A DNA stretch of 10,741 nt from Campylobacteraceae bacterium (lineage in GTDB: Bacteria; Campylobacterota; Campylobacteria; Campylobacterales; Sulfurospirillaceae): contig JALUMZ010000132.1 in the NCBI GenBank assembly GCA_027055635.1, positions 1 through 10,741 of the forward strand. Direction: 5' to 3'. This document shows positions 1 through 7,444 of the stretch, in pieces (positions within the stretch are counted from its first letter, which is position 1; the number at the start of each line of letters is the position of its first letter). Both the position numbers and the translations under genes were made by a program. Below the pieces are notes generated by a model. The model worked only from the letters and a program-made list of their open reading frames with translations, was not told the DNA's origin and made no database searches.

Positions 1-73
1 GCCCTTAATATAGGTGTTTCTTTTTAAAAAATGACGAAGTCGGGAAGAGATAGACGAGTTCTGGAATTTTTAA

Positions 74-313
74 ATGACAAAAATAGATATAACCATCAAA
101 CTCTTTGCTCAATATAGAGAAGGTAGATTTAAAATAGAAAAAAGGAGTTACCCAAAAAACTCAACTATTAAAGATGTACTTGTTGATATTGAGCTGAATT
201 TAGAGAAATATCCAATAGGAGTTTTGATGGTAAATGGAAGGCATGTGCAAGAAGATTTTGTTTTAGATGATGGGCAAATTCTTGCTATATTTCCAAAGGT
301 TGGAGGGGGATAA
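74..313 (+). CDS. ThiS/MoaD-like ubiquitin-fold sulfur carrier protein
   Basis: A 79-residue protein of the size and pattern of the ThiS/MoaD beta-grasp family. It opens with a beta strand (IDITIKLFAQYR), has a helix around residues 31-44, and ends with the family's late segment: MVNGRHVQ (52-59), DDGQILAIFP (65-74) and a C-terminal glycine run (VGGG). In this family the exposed C-terminal Gly-Gly is adenylated and converted to a thiocarboxylate that donates sulfur for molybdopterin, thiamine or similar products. Which pathway this one serves cannot be read from the window, as no moa or thi gene is visible. Orthologues are often next to aldehyde:ferredoxin oxidoreductases, but the upstream gene is outside the window. 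The Shine-Dalgarno is weak (TGGA about 8 nt before ATG). The gene ends inside an intrinsic terminator. It faces a second carrier-like gene tail to tail. Confidence 0.85.
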   Translation: MTKIDITIKLFAQYREGRFKIEKRSYPKNSTIKDVLVDIELNLEKYPIGVLMVNGRHVQEDFVLDDGQILAIFPKVGGG

Positions 314-335
314 ATAACCCTCTCCTCTTTTTATT
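302..335 (+). terminator. Intrinsic terminator of the sulfur-carrier gene
   Basis: GGAGGGGG (302-309) can pair with CCCTCTCC (318-325) over 8 bp with one G-U wobble, around an 8-nt AT loop, and is followed by a T-rich tract. The wobble pairs only in the plus-strand RNA (it becomes A-C on the minus strand), and the T tract lies on the plus-strand downstream side, so the terminator acts on the rightward transcript. The 5' arm is made of the codons for the C-terminal glycines, and the stop codon sits in the loop. Confidence 0.7.
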
Positions 336-338
336 ATT

Positions 339-623
339 TTATTGTTCTACTTTTTTGATGCCTAAGATTAGTCTATATGAACCCGGAGTACCTGGTGGTA
401 ATAGTGCTATTCTATCACCATCTTTTAGAATTGTGTCTTTGGATTGAACTTTGCGGTTTATAAAAACAGCTTCAACTTCACCATCTTTGAAACCAAATTT
501 TTCTATAATATCTTGTGGAGTATAGCCATCAGAAAATTCCATAGGCGCCTCAACATACGGTATGTTTTGCTCTTTTAGTTTTTTCCTAAGAAAGCTAAAA
601 GCGTTAAAAGTAATTTTAATCAT
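339..623 (-). CDS. MoaD/ThiS-family protein with C-terminal extension, no terminal diglycine
   Basis: A 94-residue beta-grasp protein. The N-terminal strand (MIKITFNAFSFLRKKL), a mid helix (PQDIIEKFGF), EAVFINRKV (51-59) and LKDGDRIALLPPG (66-78) follow the MoaD/ThiS pattern. Where the family normally ends in Gly-Gly, this protein reads PPGTPGSYR and then runs on for ten residues (LILGIKKVEQ). A direct thiocarboxylate role would need cleavage or a different chemistry, so it may be a trimmed carrier, a regulatory or binding member, or an enzyme subunit. The start is supported by AAAGGA 8 nt before ATG, and by its own promoter in the gap after the CNNM gene. Function beyond the fold is unknown to me. 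Confidence 0.8.
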   Translation of the reverse strand: MIKITFNAFSFLRKKLKEQNIPYVEAPMEFSDGYTPQDIIEKFGFKDGEVEAVFINRKVQSKDTILKDGDRIALLPPGTPGSYRLILGIKKVEQ

Positions 624-652
624 GTAAGTAGTCCTTTACTGTGTTAACCCGG

Positions 653-661
653 ATTATATCA
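653..661 (-). promoter_or_regulatory. Extended -10 promoter of the 339-623 gene
   Basis: Read on the minus strand, these bases are TGATATAAT, a perfect TATAAT preceded by the TGn extension. It lies about 30 nt upstream of the start codon, inside the 54-nt gap after the CNNM stop, so initiation would fall near 646. I see no convincing -35 box, which is usual for Campylobacterota sigma-70 promoters. It implies this gene can be transcribed apart from the large operon. Confidence 0.6.
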
Positions 662-677
662 TAAATAACTTTTGAGG

Positions 678-1709
678 CTATTTACTGGAGTGTTTCTTTT
701 TCTTCATTTTATCTTTTGCTAATTTTTGCATATCTTCTGTTGTATCAAGTTCATCCATTATCTCAACACCAAGCAGGGTTTCTATACAATCTTCAAGTGT
801 TACTATCCCTTCAGTTTGCCCATAGCTATCAGTTACCAAGAATATATGCTCTTTTCTCTTTATAAACAGATCTAGTGTATAAGATACAGGTATGTTTTCA
901 TTGATAGAGAAGATAGGTTGCATCAAGCTTTCTAGCTTTTCATCTTGACTCTCTATGGCTTTTTCAAAAATTTGTTTGCTTAAAACTACCCCTATGATAT
1001 TGTCTATAGTTCCGTCAAACAGAGGAACTCTGGAAAATTTTCTAATCCCAGGTCTATCTATTATATCTTTTATCTGTGTCTCTTTTTCTAGTGCAAAAAT
1101 AACACTTCTTGGAGTTAGGATTTCATATACTTTACTTTTATTTAGACTCAATATATTTTCTATATAATCAGACTCTTTTTCATCTATGACACCCTCATTT
1201 TCACTGATAAGCGTACTCTCTAGCAGCTCTTCTCTTGTGATGATATTTGCATTTTCATCTTTTGCTATTTTTTTTGTGATAAATAGCGAGACAACTATAA
1301 GAGGATAGGTGATAAATATGAAAAAGTTTATAACATAAGAGGCAATAGGTGCTAGTTCTTTATAGTACATAGCTCCTATAGTCTTTGGTATAATCTCTGA
1401 TACAAACAGTATAACCAAAGTCAAAATGGCAGAAACATAAAACATATATTCATTGCCAAAAAGCTTGCTGGCTTGCGCCCCTACTCCAGCAGCTCCTAGT
1501 GTATTTGCTATGGTATTTAAAATCAATATAGAAGCTAGAGATATGTTTAACTCTTTTTTTAACTTCTCCAAAGATATACCGACATTTGGATTAGATTTTT
1601 TTACAACATTAATATGCGACAAATTCAAAGATAGCAGTATCGACTCAAGCATTGAGCACAAAAACGAAACCCCAACTGCGAGGGTGAAATATATGATTAG
1701 CAGTGTCAT
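678..1709 (-). CDS. CNNM/CorC-type membrane protein with CBS pair
   Basis: A 343-residue inner-membrane protein. The N-terminal CNNM (DUF21) domain has hydrophobic segments at about 1-28, 57-75, 88-112 and 120-147 and contains SEIIPKT (104-110), the family's conserved SExxPK signature. A cytosolic CBS pair follows at about 197-318, ending in the typical GIVTLEDCIETLLGVEIMDE. The C-terminal CorC/HlyC domain of longer relatives is absent, and the tail is a short lysine-rich stretch. Family members are implicated in Mg2+ (or Co2+) export or in responses to divalent metals; the ion here is inferred only from the family. The start is supported by AAGGA 8 nt before ATG. It lies 48 nt after the UbiD-type gene with no obvious terminator, so it is probably the last gene of the operon. 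Confidence 0.88.
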   Translation of the reverse strand: MTLLIIYFTLAVGVSFLCSMLESILLSLNLSHINVVKKSNPNVGISLEKLKKELNISLASILILNTIANTLGAAGVGAQASKLFGNEYMFYVSAILTLVILFVSEIIPKTIGAMYYKELAPIASYVINFFIFITYPLIVVSLFITKKIAKDENANIITREELLESTLISENEGVIDEKESDYIENILSLNKSKVYEILTPRSVIFALEKETQIKDIIDRPGIRKFSRVPLFDGTIDNIIGVVLSKQIFEKAIESQDEKLESLMQPIFSINENIPVSYTLDLFIKRKEHIFLVTDSYGQTEGIVTLEDCIETLLGVEIMDELDTTEDMQKLAKDKMKKKKHSSK

Positions 1710-1742
1710 CTCTTTAATCCTTGAAGCAAGAAATGAGACTGC

Positions 1743-1757
1743 TTATTCGACGAATAA
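1743..1757. repeat. 15-nt perfect palindrome between ubiD and the CNNM gene
   Basis: TTATTCG, one central A, then CGAATAA, beginning immediately after the stop codon of the UbiD-type gene. There is no T run after it, so it does not look like an intrinsic terminator. It could be an operator-like dyad or a small processing or mRNA-end hairpin. No regulator can be assigned from one site. Confidence 0.35.
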
Positions 1758-3566
1758 TCAGACATAGTAGTATTTTAATAACTCCTTGTTATTTGGTATT
1801 AATTTTCTTTCCATCAAACTCTTTAGCACTTCTTGATCACAATCAGTGTCATTTGGCCACTCTCTATTGTAGCCATCTTTTTTACTTTTATTTGTAGCAT
1901 CTATCCCTATATATTCTGTTTGTAAAAATATATCTCTCTTAGCATCTATATTGTTGACAATTCTCCAAATAAGCATATAAGGATTGGTGACATCATTTTT
2001 ATCAATATCTACAAAAACCAAAAGCTTCAAGTGTCTCTTAAACTCTTTTAATTTTTCATAAATTTCTTTGATATTTTGACTCTTTTTTACACCGAAAACA
2101 CAAATAGGCGTTTTTGTATGAGTCTTATACTGGCAAAGGGATTTAATATCAGAAATTTTGGAAGAGATTATATCTAAAAGTTCCTTATCTTCCAATATAT
2201 CTTTTTTAGGATATCTGACATTGTCTTTTGTGCAATCAACTCCAAGTTTTCCACCATAACAGGCGTTTGGACTGGCATGATCTAGTGCATCACATACACC
2301 TTCGCTTATGAGTATATTATCCACACTTACTCTATCACATATATAATCGCTTATATCCTCATAATTATCTAGTTCTGGAGCATCGTCATTAACAAAAAAA
2401 GCATGCTTGACAAAACTCATCTGCCCTACTCCCCAAAATGCATGCATAAATTGTTTGGCATGACCGGGATAGCAGCTCTTCATTTTGGCTAATATTAGAT
2501 TGTGAAAAACACCATTTTCTGGCATACGATAATCTATGAGATCGGGTGCAGTAGTCTTTAGCAGTGGCAAAAATATCCTCTCAGTAGCCCATCCCATATA
2601 CTTATCTTCTAAAGGAGGTTTCCCAACAACAGTAGCTTGAAATACAGGCTCTTTTTTTGTAGTTATACATGTAACATCCATCACAGGATAGGGTTCTTTT
2701 AGTGTGTAGTATCCTGTATGATCTCCGAATGGACCCTCTATCTCCTCTTTGCTTGGATCTACCCAACCCTCTATCACTATATCGCTGTCGCTTGGTATGT
2801 ATATAGGATTTGTTTTTGATTTAACTAAAATGGCATTTTTCTCTTTTATCAATCCATAAAGTAGTAGTTCAAACATCCCATTTGGCATAGGAGCTTGTCC
2901 ACACCAAATATATAGAGGATCTCCGCCAATCGCAACACTTACAGGCATCTTTTTTCCGGCTTTTTTATATTCACTAAAAAAATGTGCACTGTCTTTGTGT
3001 ATTTGCCAGTGCATACCAAGTCTATTTTCATCATAAACTTGCAGCCTATACATACCAAGATTTTGTTTTTGACCATCTAGGCTCTGCGTGTAAACTTGTC
3101 CCATTGTGATAAATGGCCCACCATCATCACTCCAAGTCTTTAAAATTGGAAGTTCAAATAGATCTACATTTTTCTTGACAATCTCTTGGGCTTGGGCTTT
3201 TGAATTTACTCTTTTTGGAAAAACAGTTTTTAAATCAAAAAGTTCTTTTAACATCTCTAGCTTACCCCAAAAATCTCTCGGGGGTTTCATGTGAAGCAAC
3301 TCTTCTATCTTTGCTGCTATCGTATCTGGTTCTTTTTCAAAGATGAGTTTTGTAGCTTCATAAGAGCCAAAAACATTCATTAAGACAGGAGTGTTGAATT
3401 TTTTATCTAACCGTCTGCTTACCGGATTTCTAAAAAGAAGCGCTTTTGAATCTTTTTGTTTGACTTCTATATAGGCGATATGAGCCATCTCCAAGTCTAT
3501 ATCAACCTCTTCATCTATGATCTTCAAAAGGTTGTTATCTTCGAGTAACTCTATCGTTCTTTTCAT
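1758..3566 (-). CDS. ubiD: UbiD-type prenyl-FMN-dependent menaquinone biosynthesis decarboxylase
   Basis: A 602-residue UbiD-superfamily decarboxylase. Family hallmarks are NLGMYR (169-174, supplying the active-site Asn/Arg region), MHWQIHK (185-191), IGGDP (213-217) and EGPFGDHTGYY (277-287, acidic residues of the prenyl-FMN site). These enzymes use prenylated FMN, made by a UbiX-type partner not present here, to decarboxylate aromatic or unsaturated acids. At about 600 residues it is roughly 100 longer than E. coli UbiD (497) and fits the SCO4490-like group assigned to the futalosine menaquinone route (called MqnL in some literature), the usual route in Campylobacterota. A neighbouring polyprenyl synthase in the same operon supports a quinone role. 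Its ATG directly abuts the hemC stop codon, implying translational coupling. Superfamily is nearly certain; the menaquinone assignment is likely. Confidence 0.92.
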   Translation of the reverse strand: MKRTIELLEDNNLLKIIDEEVDIDLEMAHIAYIEVKQKDSKALLFRNPVSRRLDKKFNTPVLMNVFGSYEATKLIFEKEPDTIAAKIEELLHMKPPRDFWGKLEMLKELFDLKTVFPKRVNSKAQAQEIVKKNVDLFELPILKTWSDDGGPFITMGQVYTQSLDGQKQNLGMYRLQVYDENRLGMHWQIHKDSAHFFSEYKKAGKKMPVSVAIGGDPLYIWCGQAPMPNGMFELLLYGLIKEKNAILVKSKTNPIYIPSDSDIVIEGWVDPSKEEIEGPFGDHTGYYTLKEPYPVMDVTCITTKKEPVFQATVVGKPPLEDKYMGWATERIFLPLLKTTAPDLIDYRMPENGVFHNLILAKMKSCYPGHAKQFMHAFWGVGQMSFVKHAFFVNDDAPELDNYEDISDYICDRVSVDNILISEGVCDALDHASPNACYGGKLGVDCTKDNVRYPKKDILEDKELLDIISSKISDIKSLCQYKTHTKTPICVFGVKKSQNIKEIYEKLKEFKRHLKLLVFVDIDKNDVTNPYMLIWRIVNNIDAKRDIFLQTEYIGIDATNKSKKDGYNREWPNDTDCDQEVLKSLMERKLIPNNKELLKYYYV

Positions 3567-4511
3567 TTATAGTATCTCATTTAGTGCCATATTTTCAGCT
3601 CTTTGGAGCAGCTCTTTTGCTCCTTTTTCTATCATGCTTTGGGCAAGTTTTTTGCCTATGGTTTCATACTCATCTATACTAACTTGAGTTTTTTCTCTTA
3701 AAACTTCTGTGCCATCTGGCAAACCTATCAGGCAGGATATATCTATATTGTTTTCATTGACTTTTGCATTGATACCTATAGGGACTTGACAACCACCCTC
3801 TAAAACTGTTACAAAATCTCTCTCGATAGTTGTTTCTATGATGGCATTTTTATCATTTAGAACCAAAATCAATTTTTCTACTTCAGGATTATCTACTATC
3901 TCAATTCCAAGTGCTGCTTGACCACTAGCTGGTGTCATAACAGATGTATCTATCGGGCTAAAAAAGTTTACTTCATCTTGAAGTCCCAATCTTTTTATGC
4001 CTGCACTTGCTAAAATAATAGCATCGTACTCTCCATCTTTTAGTTTTCTGATTCTTGTATTTACATTGCCTCTTAAATTTTTTATCTTCAGATCAGGTCT
4101 CTTTTCTAAGAGTTGCATTCTCCTTCTTAGGCTTGTTGTTCCTACAATTGCTCCGTTTGGAAGATCATCTAAGCTAGAGTATTTTTGTGAAAGCATAGCA
4201 TCTCTGACATCTTCTCTCTTTGTTATGACTGCTAGTTTTAAGCCTTCTGGAAATTCCATAGGTACATCTTTTAGGCTATGGACTGCCAAGTGTGATTCAC
4301 CTCGTAGCATAGACTCTTCAAGCTCTTTTGTAAAGAGACCTTTTCCACCTATCTTTGCAAGTGGAGTATCTAAAATCTTATCACCTTTTGTTAGCATTTG
4401 TGCTAACTCTACATGTAGCCCTTTGTGGGATTCCATCAAAACTTGTTGCACATGCTCGGATTGCCATAAGGCAAGTTTGCTTTTTCTTGTAGCTATTATC
4501 AATTTATCCAT
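3567..4511 (-). CDS. hemC: Hydroxymethylbilane synthase (porphobilinogen deaminase)
   Basis: A 314-residue HemC of normal family length. The protein polymerises four porphobilinogens into hydroxymethylbilane in the cytosol. Visible signatures are IATRKSKLALWQ (6-17), GGKGLFTKELE (55-65), VHSLKDVP (77-84) with the catalytic Asp, GTTSLRRR (124-131) contacting substrate carboxylates, ASGQAALGIE (195-204), and LEGGCQVPIG (237-246), where Cys241 carries the dipyrromethane cofactor. It starts 2 nt after the stop of the Dsb-like gene and its stop abuts the next ATG, so it is embedded in the operon with hemA upstream. Confidence 0.97.
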   Translation of the reverse strand: MDKLIIATRKSKLALWQSEHVQQVLMESHKGLHVELAQMLTKGDKILDTPLAKIGGKGLFTKELEESMLRGESHLAVHSLKDVPMEFPEGLKLAVITKREDVRDAMLSQKYSSLDDLPNGAIVGTTSLRRRMQLLEKRPDLKIKNLRGNVNTRIRKLKDGEYDAIILASAGIKRLGLQDEVNFFSPIDTSVMTPASGQAALGIEIVDNPEVEKLILVLNDKNAIIETTIERDFVTVLEGGCQVPIGINAKVNENNIDISCLIGLPDGTEVLREKTQVSIDEYETIGKKLAQSMIEKGAKELLQRAENMALNEIL

Positions 4512-4513
4512 AT

Positions 4514-5368
4514 CTACTTACCCTCTTTTGCCAATTTTTTATATAGTGATCTGCTTGGGTCTTTTTTATCATTTACATATAGAGTCGGAGTTCCTCTTAT
4601 CATGAGGTTATTTGCAACTCTTATATCACCGTTAAGGCGCTCTAGTATATCTTTTGTATTTATATCTTTTTTTGTAAGATTTGTTTTAAAAATCCTATTA
4701 AACTCTTTTAGAACACTTGCTTCACTATTGTCTTTAAAGTCAAAAAGCTCTGTATATATCTTTAGTGTCAAGTCAGCATCACTCATAATCCCTAGCTTCT
4801 GAGTTGCTAATTCTGCTTTGACCAAAGTTTTACTAGCAGGATGAATAGAGAGTGGGAAGTGATAGTAGTAAAGAGCAAAGTTTTTGCTGTGTTTTTTTAC
4901 CCATTCTAGCAGTTCAGGTACATACTCCATACAAAATGGGCATTGAGGGTCGCTAAAGATGATCAATCTGTTTTTTGCGTTTTTATTTCCTAGAAGTAGG
5001 TGAGCTTTGTCATACATTTCAGAAGTTGCAGGAAAAGAGAAAGAACCTTTTATGCTTTTACCTGTATTTAAATCTATAAAATCCTTACTTATGAGACTGC
5101 CATCTGAAAATATGATATCTTTTACGGATATACTTTTGTTTTTGCTTGGAATTTGCAAATCAAGTTTTAAAAAGTAGGCTTTCCACTTTTTGTCACTTGG
5201 CAAGACCTCTTCGTGTATAATTGTAGCTTTTTTAAACTTATAACCTCTGCCCGTGTTCACAGCCTTATTTATAAAGTTTATCAACTTTTGTTCTGTTGTA
5301 GCTGCATTTGCATACAGACTACTTATCAGTATTATGCTCAATAATCTCAACATCAATGACATCATCAT
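4514..5368 (-). CDS. Periplasmic DsbC/DsbG-like thioredoxin-fold disulfide protein
   Basis: A 284-residue exported protein. A signal peptide (hydrophobic stretch about 7-18, likely cleaved after ANA at residue 22) precedes an N-terminal region of about 100 residues, then a thioredoxin fold beginning at LIIFSDPQCPFC. The active site is CPFC (143-146) and the cis-proline loop is GTPTLYVN (259-266), as in DsbA/DsbC/DsbG proteins. It probably reduces, oxidises or isomerises disulfides in the periplasm; the direction cannot be read from sequence. The start is one of three tandem ATGs: AAGGA lies 4 nt before the first and 7 nt before the second, so the true start may be 5365. The beginning overlaps the fxsA end by 50 nt. 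As I recall, this gene is absent from the equivalent H. pylori and C. jejuni clusters. Confidence 0.85.
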   Translation of the reverse strand: MMMSLMLRLLSIILISSLYANAATTEQKLINFINKAVNTGRGYKFKKATIIHEEVLPSDKKWKAYFLKLDLQIPSKNKSISVKDIIFSDGSLISKDFIDLNTGKSIKGSFSFPATSEMYDKAHLLLGNKNAKNRLIIFSDPQCPFCMEYVPELLEWVKKHSKNFALYYYHFPLSIHPASKTLVKAELATQKLGIMSDADLTLKIYTELFDFKDNSEASVLKEFNRIFKTNLTKKDINTKDILERLNGDIRVANNLMIRGTPTLYVNDKKDPSRSLYKKLAKEGK

Positions 5369-5741
5369 CTATTCCTTTATCTTTAAAATTTTCATATCTA
5401 TCTCTACTCTTTACATGTAGAATTTTTCTTGCAAAAAGTGTTGCAAAAAAACTAAATTGCAACATCAAACCTAAAAAATCACTAAAAAAACCCGGCAATA
5501 TTAATAAAAATGCTCCTAGCAAAGAGAAGGCATTTAATTTTTGAAACTCTTCAATGGATATGGATCTGTTATTTAAGGCATTTAGACTCTCAAAAAAGGT
5601 GTATCTAAAATTTGCCACCAAACTAAATCCAACCATAGCCGATACGATTATCTCAAGAAAAGTTGAAAAACCACCTATCGCAGAAGCCATTTTTGTGCTG
5701 ATCATCACCTCCAAGAAGATATATAGAAGAAAATATATCAA
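5319..5741 (-). CDS. fxsA: FxsA family membrane protein
   Basis: A 140-residue small integral membrane protein. It has an N-terminal hydrophobic segment, a second at about 25-48, and the family core GAFLLILPGFFSDFLGLML near residues 75-93, followed by a charged cytosolic tail. The LLILPGFFsDxLGLLL stretch is diagnostic of FxsA, named for suppression of F-plasmid exclusion of phage T7; its cellular job is not established. The start codon is TTG (5741-5739), backed by a strong AGGAG with 8-nt spacing at 5754-5750. The proS stop overlaps it (TTGA). C. jejuni has an integral membrane protein at the same position between proS and hemC. Confidence 0.87.
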   Translation of the reverse strand: MIYFLLYIFLEVMISTKMASAIGGFSTFLEIIVSAMVGFSLVANFRYTFFESLNALNNRSISIEEFQKLNAFSLLGAFLLILPGFFSDFLGLMLQFSFFATLFARKILHVKSRDRYENFKDKGIDDDVIDVEIIEHNTDK

Positions 5742-7444
5742 GAGAGTATCTCCTGTAATGTTGATAAAATTTCCTCTTTTAAAATCATCCTCTTCTCAAG
5801 ACTTTTTCTCTCTATCAACTCAACCTTACCATCTTTAAGACCTTTTCCAACTACTAGAGCATAAGGAAAGCCTAAGAGTTCAAAATCTTTTATCTTAAAA
5901 CCAAATCTCTCTTTTCTATCATCTAAAAGTACTTTTTTGGCATCTAGTTTTTCATATAAATCTTCAGCAAATTTAAGTTGTTCTTCATCTTTAACATTTG
6001 ATACGATTATATCTAAAAGATATGGGGTTGTTTGTTTGTTCCAAATGCATCCTTTTTCATCATGACTAGCTTCAATCATCACAGCAACTAAGCGACTAAC
6101 ACCTATGCCGTAGCATCCCATGAAAAAAGGTTGAGATTTTCCATTTTTATCTAAAAATTTTGCTTCCATCGCAGAGGCATACTTCTGTCCTAGTTGAAAA
6201 ATATGACCAACCTCTATGCCCTTTGTAATGCTAAGTTTACCTTTGCATTTTGGGCAAACATCACCGGCATCTACTTGAACCAAATCTTTGTATCTGCTAT
6301 CTTTAAAATTAAACATGGAAACACCGACAAAATGGTAATTATCTTCATTTGCACCACAGATGAGGTTAGTCTCTTCTTTGAGCTCTTCATCTATATAAAA
6401 TTCTACACCTTCAGGCAATCCGACAGGACCACAAAATCCCGGATTGAACCCTGCATTTCTTACCTCTTCTTCACTAGCGTCAACCAACTCCAAAGCTCCA
6501 CAAGCATTTTGTGCTTTTGTCTCTTGAAGAGTGTCGCAACCTCTTACAAAAAAAGATATGATTTTTTCTTCATCTTTATATATAGCTTTTTTTATGACAG
6601 ATTTTATGGTGTAAAACTCATCAACTTTAAAAAATTCTGCTATGTGTCTAATGCTATCTTTTACAGGTGTTGGGGTGTAAAATTTTGCAAAATCAGCCTC
6701 TGGAGGTTCTACCTGAGAAGTTCTTTTTGTTCTTTTTGCTGCTTCTATGTTAGCTGCATATTTACAACTATCACAAATGACTATATCATCCTCTCCGTTA
6801 TCCGCTAAAACCATAAACTCTTTACTCCCACTTCCGCCTATAGCTCCACTATCAGCGTCCACCACTCTAAACTCAAGTCCTAGTTGCGTCAATATATCTC
6901 TATAAGTCTTTTCCATTAAGTCAAACTCAGCCTTTAGAGACTCTAGTGAATCATGAAAACTATATCCATCTTTCATTATAAATTCACGACCTCGCAAGAG
7001 TCCAAATCTAGGTCTTGCTTCATCTCTAAATTTAGTTGTAATTTGATAGAGATGGAGTGGGAGTTGTTTGTAGCTTGTGATGATGTTTCTGACTATATCC
7101 ACAACAACCTCTTCGTGGGTAGGTCCTAAGACAAATTCATTGTTTTTTCTATCTTTTAGACGGCATAGCTCTTTACCAAATACATCATACCTCCCGCTTT
7201 GTTTCCAAAGGTCGGCATTTGTTACAACACCCATCTGTATCTCTTGTGCACCGGAAGCATCCATATTCTCTTTGACTATATCTCTTATTTTGTCTAGCAC
7301 TATTTTACCTAAGGGCAAAAAGCTATATAGTCCACTTCCGCTCTGTTTTACAAAACCACCTCTTATCAAAAATTTATGGCTAGGAAGAGTTGCGTCTTTT
7401 GGTGCGTCTTTTGTTGTTGGTGCGTAGAGTTTTGAAAATCTCAT
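5738..7444 (-). CDS. proS: Prolyl-tRNA synthetase, bacterial type with editing insertion
   Basis: A 568-residue class II synthetase that charges tRNA-Pro in the cytosol. Motif 1 and the dimer region lie in the first 70 residues. GPTHEE (107-112) and motif 2 (FRDEARPRFGLLRGREF, 139-155, then IMKDGYSFH) form the ATP/proline site. An insertion at about 235-385 corresponds to the YbaK-like INS domain that edits Ala-tRNA-Pro in bacterial-type enzymes. Motif 3 is FMGCYGIGVSRLVA, followed by the anticodon-binding domain (LDIIVSNVKDEEQ onward, VLLDDRKERFGFKIKD). Length matches E. coli ProS (572). Its ATG abuts the hemA stop and its own stop overlaps the fxsA start by 4 nt. Confidence 0.97.
   Translation of the reverse strand: MRFSKLYAPTTKDAPKDATLPSHKFLIRGGFVKQSGSGLYSFLPLGKIVLDKIRDIVKENMDASGAQEIQMGVVTNADLWKQSGRYDVFGKELCRLKDRKNNEFVLGPTHEEVVVDIVRNIITSYKQLPLHLYQITTKFRDEARPRFGLLRGREFIMKDGYSFHDSLESLKAEFDLMEKTYRDILTQLGLEFRVVDADSGAIGGSGSKEFMVLADNGEDDIVICDSCKYAANIEAAKRTKRTSQVEPPEADFAKFYTPTPVKDSIRHIAEFFKVDEFYTIKSVIKKAIYKDEEKIISFFVRGCDTLQETKAQNACGALELVDASEEEVRNAGFNPGFCGPVGLPEGVEFYIDEELKEETNLICGANEDNYHFVGVSMFNFKDSRYKDLVQVDAGDVCPKCKGKLSITKGIEVGHIFQLGQKYASAMEAKFLDKNGKSQPFFMGCYGIGVSRLVAVMIEASHDEKGCIWNKQTTPYLLDIIVSNVKDEEQLKFAEDLYEKLDAKKVLLDDRKERFGFKIKDFELLGFPYALVVGKGLKDGKVELIERKSLEKRMILKEEILSTLQEILS
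5750..5754 (-). promoter_or_regulatory. Shine-Dalgarno deciding the TTG start of fxsA
   Basis: AGGAG on the minus strand, 8 nt before TTG at 5741, inside the last codons of proS. No ATG with comparable spacing exists, so the unusual start codon is well supported. Confidence 0.65.

Noticed and set aside
1..73. Possible tail of an upstream gene; one plus frame reads ALNIGVSF and stops at 25-27.
   Set aside because: Eight residues are too few to call, and other frames also close within this stretch. No product can be supported.
302..325. Bidirectional terminator also stopping the minus-strand transcript of the 339-623 gene.
   Set aside because: On the minus strand the stem has an A-C mismatch and no T tract follows it.
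3997..4605. Plus-strand open frame of 202 codons opposite hemC and the Dsb-like gene.
   Set aside because: It is antisense to confident genes with intact motifs; serine- and phenylalanine-rich composition marks it as a shadow.
6194..6808. Long plus-strand open frame of 204 codons opposite proS.
   Set aside because: It lies antisense within an unmistakable prolyl-tRNA synthetase, is full of Phe/Cys/Tyr typical of reverse frames, and has no family resemblance.
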